DNA of 64,000 nt from Ophiostoma sp. CBS 140.51 (GCA_029298735.1 JANSLP010000021.1:1-64000), one strand, 5' to 3'; positions 20,880 through 33,902 are shown, numbered from the stretch's first letter. The notes: generated from the sequence alone by a model not told the origin. A program made the numbers and translations.

Positions 20880-22302
20880 ATGCACGGCGCTTCACTGCGG
20901 CCGGTGACGGGCGTCCTGCGATTGCAGGCGACGTCCTCCTCGATTACGACATCAACATCGACATCGACCACATCCTCCTCACAATACATCTGCCGGCAAT
21001 GCATCGTCGGCACCGTCACCAGCAGACGACACATCCAAATCAGCTCGACACCCGCGACGGAGTTTCCGCGGCCGACCAAGGGCGACGCCTTTGGCAATGG
21101 CCGGGATGAGGCTGGTAAGCCACCTGCGGACAAACAAGTAAATCTGAATACAGATGGCTAACGTGACAGACGCCCGCTTCGAGGTCCTCGGCTCACCGTA
21201 CTCGCTGCTGTCCGTCTCCTTGTCTGCCTCGCAGAACCTGTATACCCGCCGCGGCACGTTGGTGTCCGTCGCCGGCAAGGTCGATAACGCCACGTCCACG
21301 CTCTCGATCCTGACGCCCGTCCGCCGCGCTCTGCTCGGCATCCCGTTCCTGTACCAGCGCATCTCCTCGACCACTCCCCTGACGCTCCTGATTGGCACAA
21401 AGGCCGCCACGACGACTCTGTTTACACTCCACCTCGACGGCACCACGGACTGGGTCGTGGCACAGCGCAATGCTCTGCTGGCCTGGACGGGCCATACTTT
21501 GAGCGTCACACCCCAGCGCGGCGCCGGAACCGCCAGCCTGGGTATTTCGCACTGGGGCACGTCCTTTGTTACGGGCCGCGGTCTCGTCGCATTGTCCGCA
21601 CCGGGCTACGTTTACCCTGTCACCCTGGCCGCCGGTGAAGAGTTGGTCGTGCACCCCAGCCATGTCGTCGCCTATGCCGTCAACAAGCAGGGCGCCCCTC
21701 AACCCTTTAGACTGCGGTCGGCCAAGGGTGTGCTGACGAGCGCCGCCGAGGCCGTGGGTGGTGCCGTGTCGTCGGCGGCGTCGACCACGGCCCAAATCAC
21801 GGCGAAGGCTGTGCGCGGTCTGCGTTTCCAGGCGCCAAAGGCGCCTGCCACTGCCGGCACTGTCGCCACCACGGACGACAGTTTGAGTGCCCGCTGGACC
21901 CGTTTCTGGTCGGCGATGCAAACGACGTCGACCTACCGTTTCGTCTCGCGCGCCCTCTTTGACGCCCGCACGGTGCTGCGCCGCACCATCTGGGGCGACC
22001 GCCTTTTCGTGCACGTGCGCGGCCCGACGACGCTGCTGCTATCGAGCCGTGGTGTGCGCGTGTCGGACGTGCTGACGCGGGACAATATCAACGAAATTGC
22101 CGATGCGGACGCCGGTGCTGTCGTCGACGCCGTCAACAAGAAGACGAGCCCTGCTTCTACCAGCCCGCTGTCCACCGACGGCGAGACATCCGAGGCGACC
22201 TCGACGTCCAAGTCGACAACGGCGATCCACGTGGCTGAAGTCAAGACCAACGGCAAGGTGGAGTTTACCGATGCCAAAGACTTGAAGGAGTTTGTCCGTT
22301 AA
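20880..22302 (+). CDS. AIM24: Mitochondrial inheritance protein AIM24
   Basis: Two exons: 20880-21114 and 21170-22302, 455 residues. The 55-nt intron has a GTAAGC donor, a GGCTAAC branch site and a GACAG acceptor. The ATG at 21154 lies inside the intron and would lose the leader. The first about 65 residues are Arg/Ser/Thr-rich without acidic residues, a typical mitochondrial presequence. FEVLGSPYSLLSVSLSASQN and LYTRRGTLVSVAGKV match the AIM24 family core. AIM24 is a mitochondrial inner-membrane protein that supports cristae/MICOS integrity in yeast. The last about 70 residues are Ser/Thr-rich and variable. Confidence 0.88.
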
Positions 22303-25300
22303 AATAGGACAAGCGAGAGCATGTATGAAAACAGACGGAGATGGGATGAAAACAAGGACAAGGACAAGGACGAGAACTACACTGTACATTACACGACGCG
22401 GAGGATTTGGGTTCGGGCTGGGGTAAGAACATTTCGGGGGCATCTTTCTTTTGTTACAATATTACTGTCTGCTTTATTTGCATTCGATTTGCACACCTAT
22501 TTCTTTACATAGAATAATGCAATGTGCTGTGCATGTGTGTTATCACGTGGAGCTCACCCAAGAAACGTTTTGATCCTAGCCAGGTACGACATACAGGTAC
22601 GCTCCATCCAACACGCGATCCCCACGACTCCACAACCCTCCACGAGTGGCGGTGACAGACCAGCCAGTTGACAGGACGCCACCATCTGCGACCACACATC
22701 TATCGACATTCACAAAAGCTTGTTTCGTCGACGTCGTTTAAATTTTGGTGTATGTGTACTCTGGAAAATGCAGGTGTACATCTGATCTCGCCGTGTTACT
22801 CACACGCCGCTGACGTTGCCGCTGCCGTTGCCACTTCTGTTCCTGTTCCTGAATCATTTTGATTCATTTCTTCTTCTCCAGTCGGAGCTCCATTGCTCGT
22901 TATCGTTTACGCATCTCCTAACGGTCGACATGGTGGCCGAAGTCCACGCACAGAATGGTGCCGCCTCGCGTCTTCGCGACTTTCGTCCAGACAGCTGGGA
23001 CCGTTGTACGGAGTACAGAGTATTACGTTGTGCGTTGTTCCTGTTCCTGGACTTTGTGGGACGGGAAACACCCCAGCCCTACCCGCTGTCCACCCTCTTT
23101 TTCTGCTGTATTTGACGGATCTGGACCTGTTCAATTGTCCAACGGACAGTCTCACTGTCTATTTTTCCGAGTCCTTTTTCAGATAAAAGGCAATATTGCG
23201 CGAGGCTGTGCCTGTTTTCTGCCGTTGACTTTGTCATTGTCACGCCTTTTGTTGTCTTGCACTGTAACCCTGCTGGCTTATTTTGTCGTCTTTTGTCGGG
23301 AAGGATTCGGGGAGGATATATATTCCATTGACGGCCATCGGGGTTGCAGACCTCTGGTGTGCACGTATTCCGACGACTTTCTGACAGCGCTCAAAACCGG
23401 CGTCCGGGGTTTACATGACAACAGTGCTATGGCCGCTAAGTCATCCTCCAAGCTCCCTTGTTGCTGTGACTTGCCTGCCTCAAGAAGGCAAAGAGGCTCT
23501 GTAATGTCCGGCCCAGGACACGCCTGGACCACCAGTGCCAGCCCTGGGGAAACCACCGTCAGCCCGGGTGGACACTCCAAACAGGTGGCCGCCATCCTCC
23601 CAATCCTCCCATCCTCCCCCAGTTTGGGACTGTGGTAGAGTGCCCCCACACCACCTCGGCCCTTCGCGCTTTCAAGTCGCAAGTCAGCAAGTCGACACCA
23701 CCATTCATTCTGCGTGGCAGCTGTTTTGGGAGAGTTTGGGCGAGGCTCGCTCTTCGGAGACCGGACTTGCCTGTTGTGGAAGCTGCCTATCTTGACTTTT
23801 GGTAGGAGAAAAGAGAGAAGATGACTGTCCGCGCCACGGCGGACGACTTCTGAGCCTTGCAGGCTGTGCCCCTTTTTTTCTTCTTTTTTTTTTTACGTCG
23901 TACTCCGTACTTTCTTTTTGATTAAGCTTTTCTCCCGTCTGTCTGTTTCTTATTTTTGGGCACCAATATGTCGTAGGTCCTGCGCCATGCCATCGTTGGT
24001 CGTTATTGGCCATCGTTGGGTGTCTGCTTTGTCATTTCTGGGGGACAACGTTCTTCCCCCAATCTTTCATAAGCTGGCCATCCCTTTTACAGAGGTCAGG
24101 CGTTATGTTATGTTCGCACGGGTGCTGTTGTCAGATATGCCAAGTACTCAATGTGTTCCGTGACCCAAAGGATCATCGATCTTGACTCGATCTTTGCACC
24201 GAGCTCGTCCGCCTCGGATGTATCTTCGTATCTTTTTGTCGACGATCTACAGACAGAAAGACTCGAAGACGAGCACGCAAACATCCTGTACCCGTACGTA
24301 CAGACAAAGTTAGCATCATATTGAGAACTTGAACTTGTAGACTTTGTTGAAGCACGGTGCGACGGAGCTTAACTAGTGCCGGTGTTTTCCCGCCAACAAC
24401 TTTACTTGCCTCCACCGTAAGACACGGCGCAAAGTCGCAAGTCGCAAGATGTGGAGGGCGTTCGCTTGCAAGACACGGGGTTAACAGACAAGCACGCGCT
24501 GGAAACCTTGTTCAACATGAGCGTAATGTCCGTGATGCACATGCTCGGCCACACAGCATCCACACATCGACCACGCATCGACCGCATATGTATGGCTATT
24601 GTCGGTCTTCTTTTCAGGATTTTCTTTTCTTTTTCTCCTTTTTCTCCTTTTTCTCCGTTTTCTTCCTTCACACCCACCTCTTATACCCGTGTGCCCCACG
24701 CGTGAGTCAACGGGTGTCGTGCCAAAGGGCGATTTCACAAAAGAAAAAGAGAAAGCTCCAGAATTATCACCGACTTTTTGTATCTTGCATGCTGTTTCTT
24801 ACATGGAAGTCTCCATTGACCTGCTTCTTATGGCCGTCCTAGCGTCACGATCGTCGCCCTATGGAACATACAGATGCCCATGACGACGACTCGGAGACGA
24901 TGTACAAGTAAGATGGTATCCATCTGAAAACAACATTCTCCCGCTTTGAGCACCGTGCGCCGAAACGTAACGTCCGGGATACGTCTTTGACGAGATGAAG
25001 GATGCAGCAAACTCAGTACTCCGTAGTGTCATCAGCAAGTTTTCTATTTTGTGAAATGGGTCATATTGGACTGGAGTGGTTGAGGTGATGTGTTTCGCGT
25101 CCTTCGCGCACGACGTACTATGTCATCTCCGCCAACTGCCAAAATAGGCAACTCTCGGACTTGAAGACCACACACGACTGAGAAGTAGGCCAACAAACCA
25201 CTGTAATCCTGTAATCCCCGTGCCAAGCCAGGGCCCAGAAAACATGGCCAAGAAGACCAAGTTCGGGCCTGAGACAAGCACGTTTTCTTCTCCCTTTCCT

Positions 25301-26080
25301 GAGCATCTCTTCTCCGAGCAAACATCCTCTTTGTGTGTGTACAGAACCTTCCGATGTACTCTGCTCGGAGCTGAGCCGACGCTCAATCTGGCTGCGGCCC
25401 GTTGGTACGCTCGTTGGCGTGTTTTCTCCTGACAAATGTAGCGTTGAAAAGCAAAAAACAAGCCTTGCACCAACTAGGCCCAGCAGGGCATGGCGTGCTA
25501 TGGCATGTTTTTAGGGGGTGTGCCAGGTCCCTTAGGTCGCCTTCGTTCTCACTCTTGCTTTATTTCTTTCCCCCGGTTCGGTTCTCTTGGTTTTTTCTGT
25601 TCTATTTCTCACTGTTTTCCTGGTTCTCCACCTGCTTGTTCCTTCTGACTTGGATGGTTGTCGGATGCTGACCCGTGTCTGGCCTCTCCGGGCCCTTGTC
25701 CTGAATTCCTCAATCTAATATATATATCATTGACCTTCCCTCCTCTTGGCCATTACTCATGACGTTTACTCTCATATCATCATAGCAACATTCAAACATC
25801 TTCTTCTCACTTTTCTGCTCACTTTTCTTCTCACTTCATCCTCTACTTCTACTCGTCCCCTGACTGTCACCTTTCCCCCAGGAATACAGGCCCAGCACTA
25901 ACAAATTAAGCTATCCCCACTGCCCCTAAATCCTTTCAGCAACCAACAGGCACCAATAAGCAACCGAAGACGGAGTAAATAAGAGGACATTCGCTGCCCA
26001 TCTTCTTCTCTTTGCGACGACTGACAGAATTCACTATTCTCGCCATTCAGTCACCACCTTCTTCGCGCCCTCCATCAGGC
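22303..26080. other. 3.7 kb gap without a recognised gene
   Basis: No frame here shows family motifs. The sequence is compositionally mixed, with pyrimidine-rich tracts at 24600-24680 and 25540-25640. Three copies of ACGGAGTA (either strand) lie at 23008, 23902 and 25017. The part next to 26081 is CT-rich and probably the leader of the transporter gene. Confidence 0.5.
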
Positions 26081-27709
26081 ATGGCCGCACAGACGGACGT
26101 GCAACCATCCTCTGCTTCCCAGAGCACGCTCCACTCAAACACTCACATTGACAACGTCAACATGGCGTCCACAGCACAGTCAGCCACGGCTGCTGCTTCC
26201 AAGGAAGAAAAGGGCGACTCGTCGCCATACAACGACGCTTCGCGTCGCTCTTCCACCTCGTCCTACCGCCGCCGCCGCTCGCTCGAGCGCATCCCGTCGC
26301 AAAACAACGAGACCGAAGCCAACCTCTACCCAGAGCCCAATAATGTCGTCGAGGCCGACCTCGAGAAAGGCGGCTACGGGCCTGAAGAGTCGGATGAGTC
26401 CCCAAAGGAGAAGGCCGCTGCGTCTTCAGGCGCCGACTCCAAGACTGCGGACGGTGAGGCCGCCCCTGCACCACCGGCTGCACCGCCGGGTATGAGCCCG
26501 GCCGACTTCCCTGATGGCGGCACGCAGGCCTGGCTGGTCGTGTTTGGCGGCTGGTGCGGTCTGTTTTGCACGTTTGGTCTCATCAACTGCATCGGTGTCT
26601 TTGAGACGTACTATGTCACCGGTCCCCTCAGCAACTACTCCCAGGGTACCATTAGCTGGATTCTGTCGGTGGAGACGTTCGTCATGACTTTTGGCGGTCT
26701 CGTCTTTGGCCGCCTGTTTGACACCTACGGTCCTCGCTGGCTGTTGATTATTGGCACCATTGTCTACATTTTCGGGTTGATGATGACGAGCCTAGCTTCC
26801 GAGTACTACCAGTTCTTGCTCGCCCAGGGCGTCTGTGCTGCCATCGGCTCGTCCGCCGTGTTCAACGCCTGCATGGCTTCCGTCGTGTCCTGGTTCTTCA
26901 AGCGCCGTGCCGCGGCTTTCGGTATCATGGTCTCCGGCTCGTCGCTCGGTGGTGTCGTCTTGCCCATCATGTTTGACAAGCTCATTGCCCGCATTGGGTT
27001 CCCCTGGGCCATGCGCGCTGTTGCGTTCCTCTTCTTGGGCCTTCTGATCATTTCCTGTCTGACCGTCCGCTCGCGCCTCCCGCCCCGGCCCAAGCCGTTG
27101 ATTATCCGCGACTACCTCAAGGGTTTTACGGAGCCCGTCTACGCCCTCACCGTCTTTGCCTGCTTCCTCTTCTTCTGGGGCATGTTCTTGCCCTTTAACT
27201 ACATTGAGCTCCAAGCCCAGGCCGCTGGCATGAGCCCGACTTTGTTGCCCTATCTGCTGTCCATCATCAACGCTGTCAGCATCATCGGCCGTATTGCGCC
27301 CGGTATCATCGCCGACCGCCTCGGCCGCTACAACATTATGATTGTCATTACTGCCCTGTCGGCCATCATCTCGCTCGCTCTCTGGATCCCCGGCAAGTCC
27401 ACGGGTGCCATCATTGCCTACTCTATTCTGTTTGGCTTTTCCTCGGGTGGCTTTATCTCGCTGGGCCCGACCCTCATTGCCCAAATCTCGGATATCCGCC
27501 AGATTGGTATTCGGACGGGCACGGCTTTCGCCGTCCAGAGTTTTGGTGCGCTCACAGGATCGCCCATTGCCGGTGCCATCACCTCCCGCCAAAACGGCAG
27601 CTTCACCGGCCTGCAGTTCTTTTGTGGCTTCACCATGCTGGCCAGTGTCATCGTCTTTGTCATTGCGCGCATCGTCCTCGCCGGTCCGAACCCCATGAAG
27701 AAGGTGTAA
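26081..27709 (+). CDS. MFS monocarboxylate-type transporter
   Basis: An intronless frame of 542 residues from the ATG at 26081. An in-frame ATG at 26012 would add 23 residues, but the later one has a better context and a more typical N-terminus. The first about 145 residues are hydrophilic (Ser/Glu-rich, probably cytosolic). Twelve hydrophobic segments begin at DFPDGGTQAWLVVFGGWC, the signature entry of fungal MCT-like (MFS family 16.A-type) carriers. LVFGRLFDTYGPRWLL is the MFS loop 2-3 motif. Close relatives in fungi are proton-coupled carriers of monocarboxylates or unknown acids; the cargo cannot be told. It is convergent with the decayed ATPase gene, only 170 bp away. Confidence 0.88.
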   Translation: MAAQTDVQPSSASQSTLHSNTHIDNVNMASTAQSATAAASKEEKGDSSPYNDASRRSSTSSYRRRRSLERIPSQNNETEANLYPEPNNVVEADLEKGGYGPEESDESPKEKAAASSGADSKTADGEAAPAPPAAPPGMSPADFPDGGTQAWLVVFGGWCGLFCTFGLINCIGVFETYYVTGPLSNYSQGTISWILSVETFVMTFGGLVFGRLFDTYGPRWLLIIGTIVYIFGLMMTSLASEYYQFLLAQGVCAAIGSSAVFNACMASVVSWFFKRRAAAFGIMVSGSSLGGVVLPIMFDKLIARIGFPWAMRAVAFLFLGLLIISCLTVRSRLPPRPKPLIIRDYLKGFTEPVYALTVFACFLFFWGMFLPFNYIELQAQAAGMSPTLLPYLLSIINAVSIIGRIAPGIIADRLGRYNIMIVITALSAIISLALWIPGKSTGAIIAYSILFGFSSGGFISLGPTLIAQISDIRQIGIRTGTAFAVQSFGALTGSPIAGAITSRQNGSFTGLQFFCGFTMLASVIVFVIARIVLAGPNPMKKV

Positions 27710-27824
27710 CCCGCTTTCGCCGATTTCCTTTATTCAATCCCTTCTAGAGTCACGGAAAAGTCTGGGCGCGGGCATGGCAACGGCGTTTTATCTTACATTG
27801 GTTTCTACTCTTCTCTTTGTCTTC

Positions 27825-27866
27825 TCTTGGTCACTTGGTCACTTGGTCACTTAGCCACTTGGTTCA
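27825..27866 (+). repeat. TCACTTGG octamer tandem repeat
   Basis: About four to five tandem CTTGGTCA units, the last ones degenerate, lie between the convergent transporter and ATPase genes. Confidence 0.7.
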
Positions 27867-27878
27867 CTCTCATCTATT

Positions 27879-30800
27879 CTAAAGATACCTGTATATTTCT
27901 TTTACGTATTTTTTGGTCAAAACTCCTATAATACCCCCTCTTATACTATAATAATGTAAAATCTCTCCTTTTGTTAAATCAAACACCTTGGCTTGTCCGG
28001 CAAACTCGTCTGCGAGTGACTGGCGATCCACAAGAAAGAAGCTGTCGGTTCCTTGACAAAGCTGCACAGTACCACCAGGAAAGCGGACGGGAAACACTTG
28101 CTTTTCAAATACATTGGTCCCGACCATTTCCCTTGCATCTGCGTCCTGAGCTAACAAGGAGTTGAGTGCATGGATGGTCTGCTTTGTCTCTTCGACAGAC
28201 AGAGGGGGCCCGGTTAGCTTGTCATAGACCATCTTGACAGTCATTGTCCGCACGCCGAGACAATCCATAAAAAAACCCTTCAAGTCTGGGTAGATGACGC
28301 TGAGAGTGACCATGCCGCGGATCTTCGTAACGCTTGTCCATAAGCACTGGTTGGGTGTGTACCAGTCGCCGTCGTCGGGATCGTCTTCGCTGGTGACGTA
28401 AATCAGCTCCTTCTTTGTGAATTTGTCTTTGAGCTCACTGTTTTTATCATGGTTTTTGGCCCTTGTCAGAATTGCGCATCAATGGTTTCTACATTGCACT
28501 TTGCCATCACCGCGTCTGCACGTACCTTAGTTCGTCTCCATTGAGACTCTCCAGACATTCAGAAAGACAAGTGTACAGTCCCTTTGCCTTGTAAAAGTCA
28601 TATATGCCATCGTCATGCATATAGGCAATCTCGGACAGCAGGTCACGCCAGTCTGCGTCCCGGATTTGCAGTGTTGTGGAGAAGAAATTCCGCAGATTGG
28701 AGCGCTCTTGTACGTACAGGTCCGGGAAGCTACTTTCACAGCGTCTGGCGATCGGACCCATGTTTATCATGTCGACCGGTGACTCCCAGACGCAATCTTC
28801 AGGACAGGTCCAAGTTGGATATGTAGAATCCGTATCGCCGGTGAATATCAACTCATCCGAATTGAAAGCGAGCCTGAATCACGATTACATATTAGTGGAT
28901 CTGTTTATGAGCAATCGTTCTACCTTTGGTTTTCCCGAAGTTGGTGTATCCTTGCGCCAAAAAAAAAAAAAAGCACGTACCTGATCTGTTCAACCGATCC
29001 ATCTCCAGGACCGGCGGCTTGCACCTCGGCCTGGATACGAACGTAAAGCTCGTATATACGCTTAGGATTGACAATGTCCCGCGCAGATGTATACTTCTCT
29101 ATGTATTTCAGGACATCAAGCAGAAAAGATAGAGTTGTGCAGTGGTAACCGAGTCCAAAAGCCTTGCCCAGTGGCGCCCAACTGGAGAGAAACACGTCGT
29201 CGTCGGTAATCTCACTCTCTAGCTGCAACCAAGGAAAGAATTCCTCGTTCAGGAAGCGTTCGGAAAGCTTTTTAAGATGCCCGAGTGGAAAGTAGGTCGA
29301 ACCGAGGCGGACCTTCTTTCCTCCCTGGCAGAGGACCTTGAGATTGGCGATCTGCTCGATGACGAGCTTCTTGTTTGAGGCTGACAATGTGGCGCCTCCC
29401 CACGTTCTCTGTAAAAGGCCGAGAAACTTTTCGGGTCGGTGTTCTGCAACATATTTGCCAATGGGAGACAGAGCCTTCCGATCCGTATGGATCAGGCGTA
29501 GGTCTCGACGCACTCCGTGGAATATGTGGAGCCAGTCTTTGAAAGTCGGACTTGTCGGTGTCGGGAGGCTTAGTACATCCTTGAAGTACGCGTTGGCCAT
29601 GATGAATATGGGCTCGAATCCCGGTGCATCGTTGTCGGATGGAAGCAAAATCTCCACTCCATAAGGTGTCCCATCTGCAATGTACATATCGATATCGGCG
29701 TTGCACGATTTTTGCATGGATCCCTTGCGCGGACCAATGAGCAACCTGTTATAGTCGTAGGGACTGCTTACCAGATGGTGTGTTAGATAAAGAAAGTGGG
29801 TGTGTTGGGTGAGCTCCGTCCACTTAAAAGTGCCGGTGCCGAGGTTTTGGTGTTCTTTGAAAATTGCCTCGCGGACAGTCTTGACCGGCGCAGCACGGGC
29901 TCCAAGTTTGTTAAAGAGGCGCTCCCTTGAAACGTTGGCAATGGCTGTGGCATCCACCACGGCCAAGTTTACTCGCGGGGGGATGACCAAGCTGGTGCCC
30001 TCGGCTTGTGGATAGTACACAGGCCCGGGGCTGACCGACACCCAGCTCCCGTCCCGCAGAGGGCAAAGCTGCAGTTGCTGCACGGTCTCACGGACTGCTT
30101 CCGATTCCGAGTCGAATGACGCGTACAGGAGGTCCGCCACACGCGTGTGCCAGTCTTCGTCGTCGGTCAATTTCATCACCGAAGCGTCTGAAGACAAGTC
30201 ATGCTTCACGCGCTCGACCCACTCCCAATTAGACATTGATTTAAGACCGTAATCCTCCAGCAGGATGAGGTCCTTGTCCTGGTATCCTTGCGACAAATAA
30301 CGGTTTGGTGCAATGTCGGGGACGAGGGGCTTGCCGTCGCTATCGAGCATACTGGGCAAGAGACGACGCGAGTCACTAATCAACAGCAGAGGCTGGGAAG
30401 TGTCCTGGGACTGCAGGATGGCCATTCGTCCCAAGCGGCTTCGGATGTCTTGGATGACACCCTTCCAAAATTCGTCCCAGGGATAGTCGCTGTCACGGGG
30501 AAGGTATCGCATCCACTGATACTGAAGTGTGGCGTGGGTAGAGAACTGGCTAACTGCCGTGATGAAAGCTTCTGCGATGCCGCGAGCAAGGCCATGGTTC
30601 CTGTCCGATGTGACAACAATGTCTTCTCGGTTGGCCTGTGTGACGAAATCGGCGTGGATCAGGAACTGTTTATCGGTGTAGTAAATCGCCGTCAGTAATC
30701 GCATTATACCTATAAACGCTCTTAGGGGGGGAAGTGAGAGAGTTAACTTACCTTGAAACCCATCATCTTGACGGGCAAGAACGCAAAAATGTACTCGTTT

Positions 30801-31860
30801 TGTAGGACCGGCTCGGAATGTGTATCAATGGGAAAGCCAAGAACCACCACACCGTCTGTGGTAGTTTGTACCTCGCCATCCAGGTCCTTACGGTTTTCGC
30901 TCGGGGCGAGATCCGTGACAATGTGCTTAATCATAATATAGCTCTTAACGACTTCGGTGACTTGCTCCCTGTTCTGGTTGTCAAATGTTGTCACGGATTT
31001 CTTCACAGTGGTTTGGTGCAGCAGACGATCGATGGAAAAGGTGGTGGTGGACTCCAGATTCTCCTCGGAGTCGTAAAAGGAAATTTTGATTTCCTGGAGC
31101 TTCTTCATGAACAGCAGAATGGAGTCGTGGATGTTGTGAAACTGTTTGTGGATGATCTCCTGTCTCCTAGCAGCATCACCGGGCTGCCCATCGCTTCGCA
31201 GTGTCAGCGTGATATGGCTGAGCTGGGCATCGAGCGTCTCGTCATGGTCGGTCCAGATAGGTGTCATCATGCCCAGCCCTGAGTCTCCCTTGGGGCATTT
31301 GAAACGAAACGAGTAGTCGCCCGACTGAATGTGCACCTCTTCCGCTGCCATGAAAACTGACTTGAAGCCAATGCCTTTTTCTCCAGTGTAGCCCATATCA
31401 CCAGCCAACTGGTCTGCTTCTTGGAGCTCTGGCCGACGCTGCAGATGGCCGTTACATTCTCTGCTGTGAAGCCGTTCTCGTTGCACGAAGCCACGATCCG
31501 GTCCGGGTAGATGTGAAAGGCCACGCTCGGTGGGCCGCGGTCGCTGTCGTAGTGGTTGTCGTCGTAGTTCTGCAGCAGCTCAAAGACAAACTTTGCGCTG
31601 CTCGAATAGAGATTCTGGGCGAGTCTGCCGATGTGTCAGTCAATGCTCTGTCCTGATGTGACCTATTCCCTGATGCTGTGTATATACGTTTTGACGGAAG
31701 TGGCAGCTTGGTGCTTCAAATTGCTCACGATTTTCAAGATGCAGTCAAACGTTTCTTTGGACAGTGAATCTTGCATCTCTGCACGTAAATCGTCCGGGAT
31801 GTATCCGTTCTGCTTCCCCATCTCCAGCATGATCTTTTTTGCCTCTTCGCGACCCGCCAT
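27879..31860 (-). pseudogene. NO VEIN-like GHKL-ATPase gene, frameshifted and probably 3'-truncated
   Basis: Five exons by eye: 31860-31688, 31624-30752, 30665-28981, 28873-28526 and 28461-27879, all with GT/AG introns. The N-terminal Hsp90/histidine-kinase-type ATPase fold shows FVFELLQNYDDNHY (Bergerat N-box) and GYTGEKGIGFKSVF (G1 box). The long following region matches large NO VEIN/sacsin-like proteins of fungi and plants. Within exon 2 the frame changes at about 31418-31425: N-box and GQSSK read in one frame, GDMGYTGEKG onward in another, with no GT-AG intron able to bridge it. One missing base after AGCTCCAAG would repair it. Reading ends in AT-rich sequence (YVKEIYRYL, stop at 27879) shorter than the family usually is. 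It is either a real lesion or an assembly indel. Function is unknown in fungi. Confidence 0.75.
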
Positions 31861-33572
31861 GGTGGCTATTTTGTCATGGACGACTTGGAAGTGAACTTGT
31901 AAAAATTAAAAATAAAATGTGTAGTGTCGGGAATTGGCTGCTTCCTGGGCGTTCTCGTCTTATAACTGATATAACTGTGAGATTGTTCGAACTGAAGACT
32001 CGTGTCGCGATATTCTTTCGAGAGAAATGCAAGACAAATATGAGGTTTTGATGAAAAGGGTAAAAAAAGATCCCACAAAAAAAAGAGGATAACAACTTTA
32101 CGATATGAGAAAGCGAATATTTGCGATACATGTACTCCACAACGTCGTTGCGATCCAATTTTCAACACATCAACATAATGAGAGTCTCCAGGCGTCTTGA
32201 ACGAGCGAGAGTAATATTTCTATCTCCTCGGCACACTTTTTTATTTGGCAGCTGGAATACAGAATGAACAATTGACTGACATACACAAGGGTGATGTTCT
32301 TTTCAGGGGTAATTTCGATGCAGGATTTTGGTATTGGCGCCTAGCGACTGCCTGTTGGTGTTTGGTATTTGGTGTGTGGGTGGGTGGTCACTTCCAGGGT
32401 CGACCAGCACGCGGCCGCTGGGGCTATGTTTGTTTCGAATGCCTGCGCATTTATCGGGATGGGTGCTGTCACATTTCTACGGATCAAAAGATAAGCAACT
32501 TATTTCCCAGTCTTGGGGCTGTCGCTATGTTGACCTTGAACTGAAGAAGGGACAATCACGATGTCAATGTGCAATATTGGAAGTCGAGGATTGCTACGTT
32601 TTGCACCCTCAGCCTAGTAATATAGCTATGTATAAATACACGGAGTACTCCTAGGACTGCTTTTCTTGCCATAAGGAAATACAATCGACAGCTATTTGAT
32701 CATTTATGTCGGGGGTGGCTTTTCAAAACAACAGTCGCCCAAGTCCGTACGGCCGAGCAAGTTAATAATAATACCAGCTGCCCCCTGCATTGCCGCCGTT
32801 TGAAAACAAAACCCCGCCTGCCATCCCAAATTGCGACGTGACACTGATGTTCAGCTCCTGGGGTCCAATCAACAAGCGTACTCTTTTCTGCGGAGTAAAC
32901 GGGGCTCTTTTCCGTGCGGTCTGTGGTGATCAGCGTTAATTCTGGATCAACAAACACTCTTCGGGACAACCCGCTAGGTTAGTTTCCCTGAATCCCAGTT
33001 GTAAATCCAGCCTTGCAAAATGCCACCACGTTTTCTTCAGTGTCGGATACAGCACGGAGTAAGGCGGAGAAGAAGAAGTCAGACAGATATGACGTACTGC
33101 TTTTGGAAAGCTTTTACCATAATGTAGGAGTGTTTTACATGTCGCTAATGTTTTGTTTTTTCAAAGGTGACTACATGTTGGGTAGTATTAGAAAACACAT
33201 ATATTTATATCCCTCGTTTTTTCTCCGTATATTTATGAACACAAATGTAAGGGGTTTACAGGAGGGGTCTCTGTTAAAGCCCAAGGAGTCGAATTGTCCT
33301 ATCTAACGAAAGAATCAAGATACAGAAGAAAAGAAAGGAAAGAAGAAGGATATAATTATAAATGAAAATAAATAAATAAAGTACGGAAAAAGTACGGGAG
33401 AAAAATAGGTAGCAAGGAGGGAAAATGTCTTTTGACCAGACAAATTGTATTGCTCAGTATTACAGGGTATTTATTCGACTTACATGACAAAACCTTACCG
33501 GGATTTTCCATGTTTGGACGTGCTCTTGTGCCGTCCCTCCTCCAACCTGCTTAGCTCACTGTAGTAAAAAAC
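31861..33572. other. AT-rich gap
   Basis: No convincing gene. It holds two ACGGAGTA copies (32640 and 33054). Frames such as 32700-32969 (-) lack any signature. Confidence 0.5.
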
Positions 33573-33884
33573 TCACTCCTCACCAGCGCCGTTGTTCGCT
33601 ACTGTGCCAATAAAAATGCCCTTTACTGGGGCACATTCCTTCTTGCCAAAACCTAGTCGACCTAAAGATATCGCACCATTCTTGCCGCGCTTCTTCCACG
33701 TCTCAAAAAGGTCTCGAAGGCGTCCGTGCTTGTTACCAACACTCTGGCTGTCTCCCTGAACCGTAACCTCATTCACGACAGTTGGCAGCATGGCACGAGC
33801 CAGGCTCGGCTTAAGAGCATCCGCGCTGCTCATTGTGATGTTATGTGCCGTGCCCGGAGACACTGCCACGACGTCCGCCAGCAT
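33573..33884 (-). CDS. Small hypothetical open frame
   Basis: 103 codons, starting 19 bp beyond the end of the HNH pseudogene. The middle (about 50-95) is basic with GK and Gly residues and reads somewhat like protein, but no family is recognised. It could be part of a decayed neighbour. Confidence 0.2.
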   Translation of the reverse strand: MLADVVAVSPGTAHNITMSSADALKPSLARAMLPTVVNEVTVQGDSQSVGNKHGRLRDLFETWKKRGKNGAISLGRLGFGKKECAPVKGIFIGTVANNGAGEE

Positions 33885-33902
33885 GGCTCTTCGTTTGCGT
33901 TC

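Noticed and set aside
22893..23638. Overlapping plus-strand frames of 97 to 227 codons
   Set aside because: Several frames are open at once, no signature in any, mixed composition.
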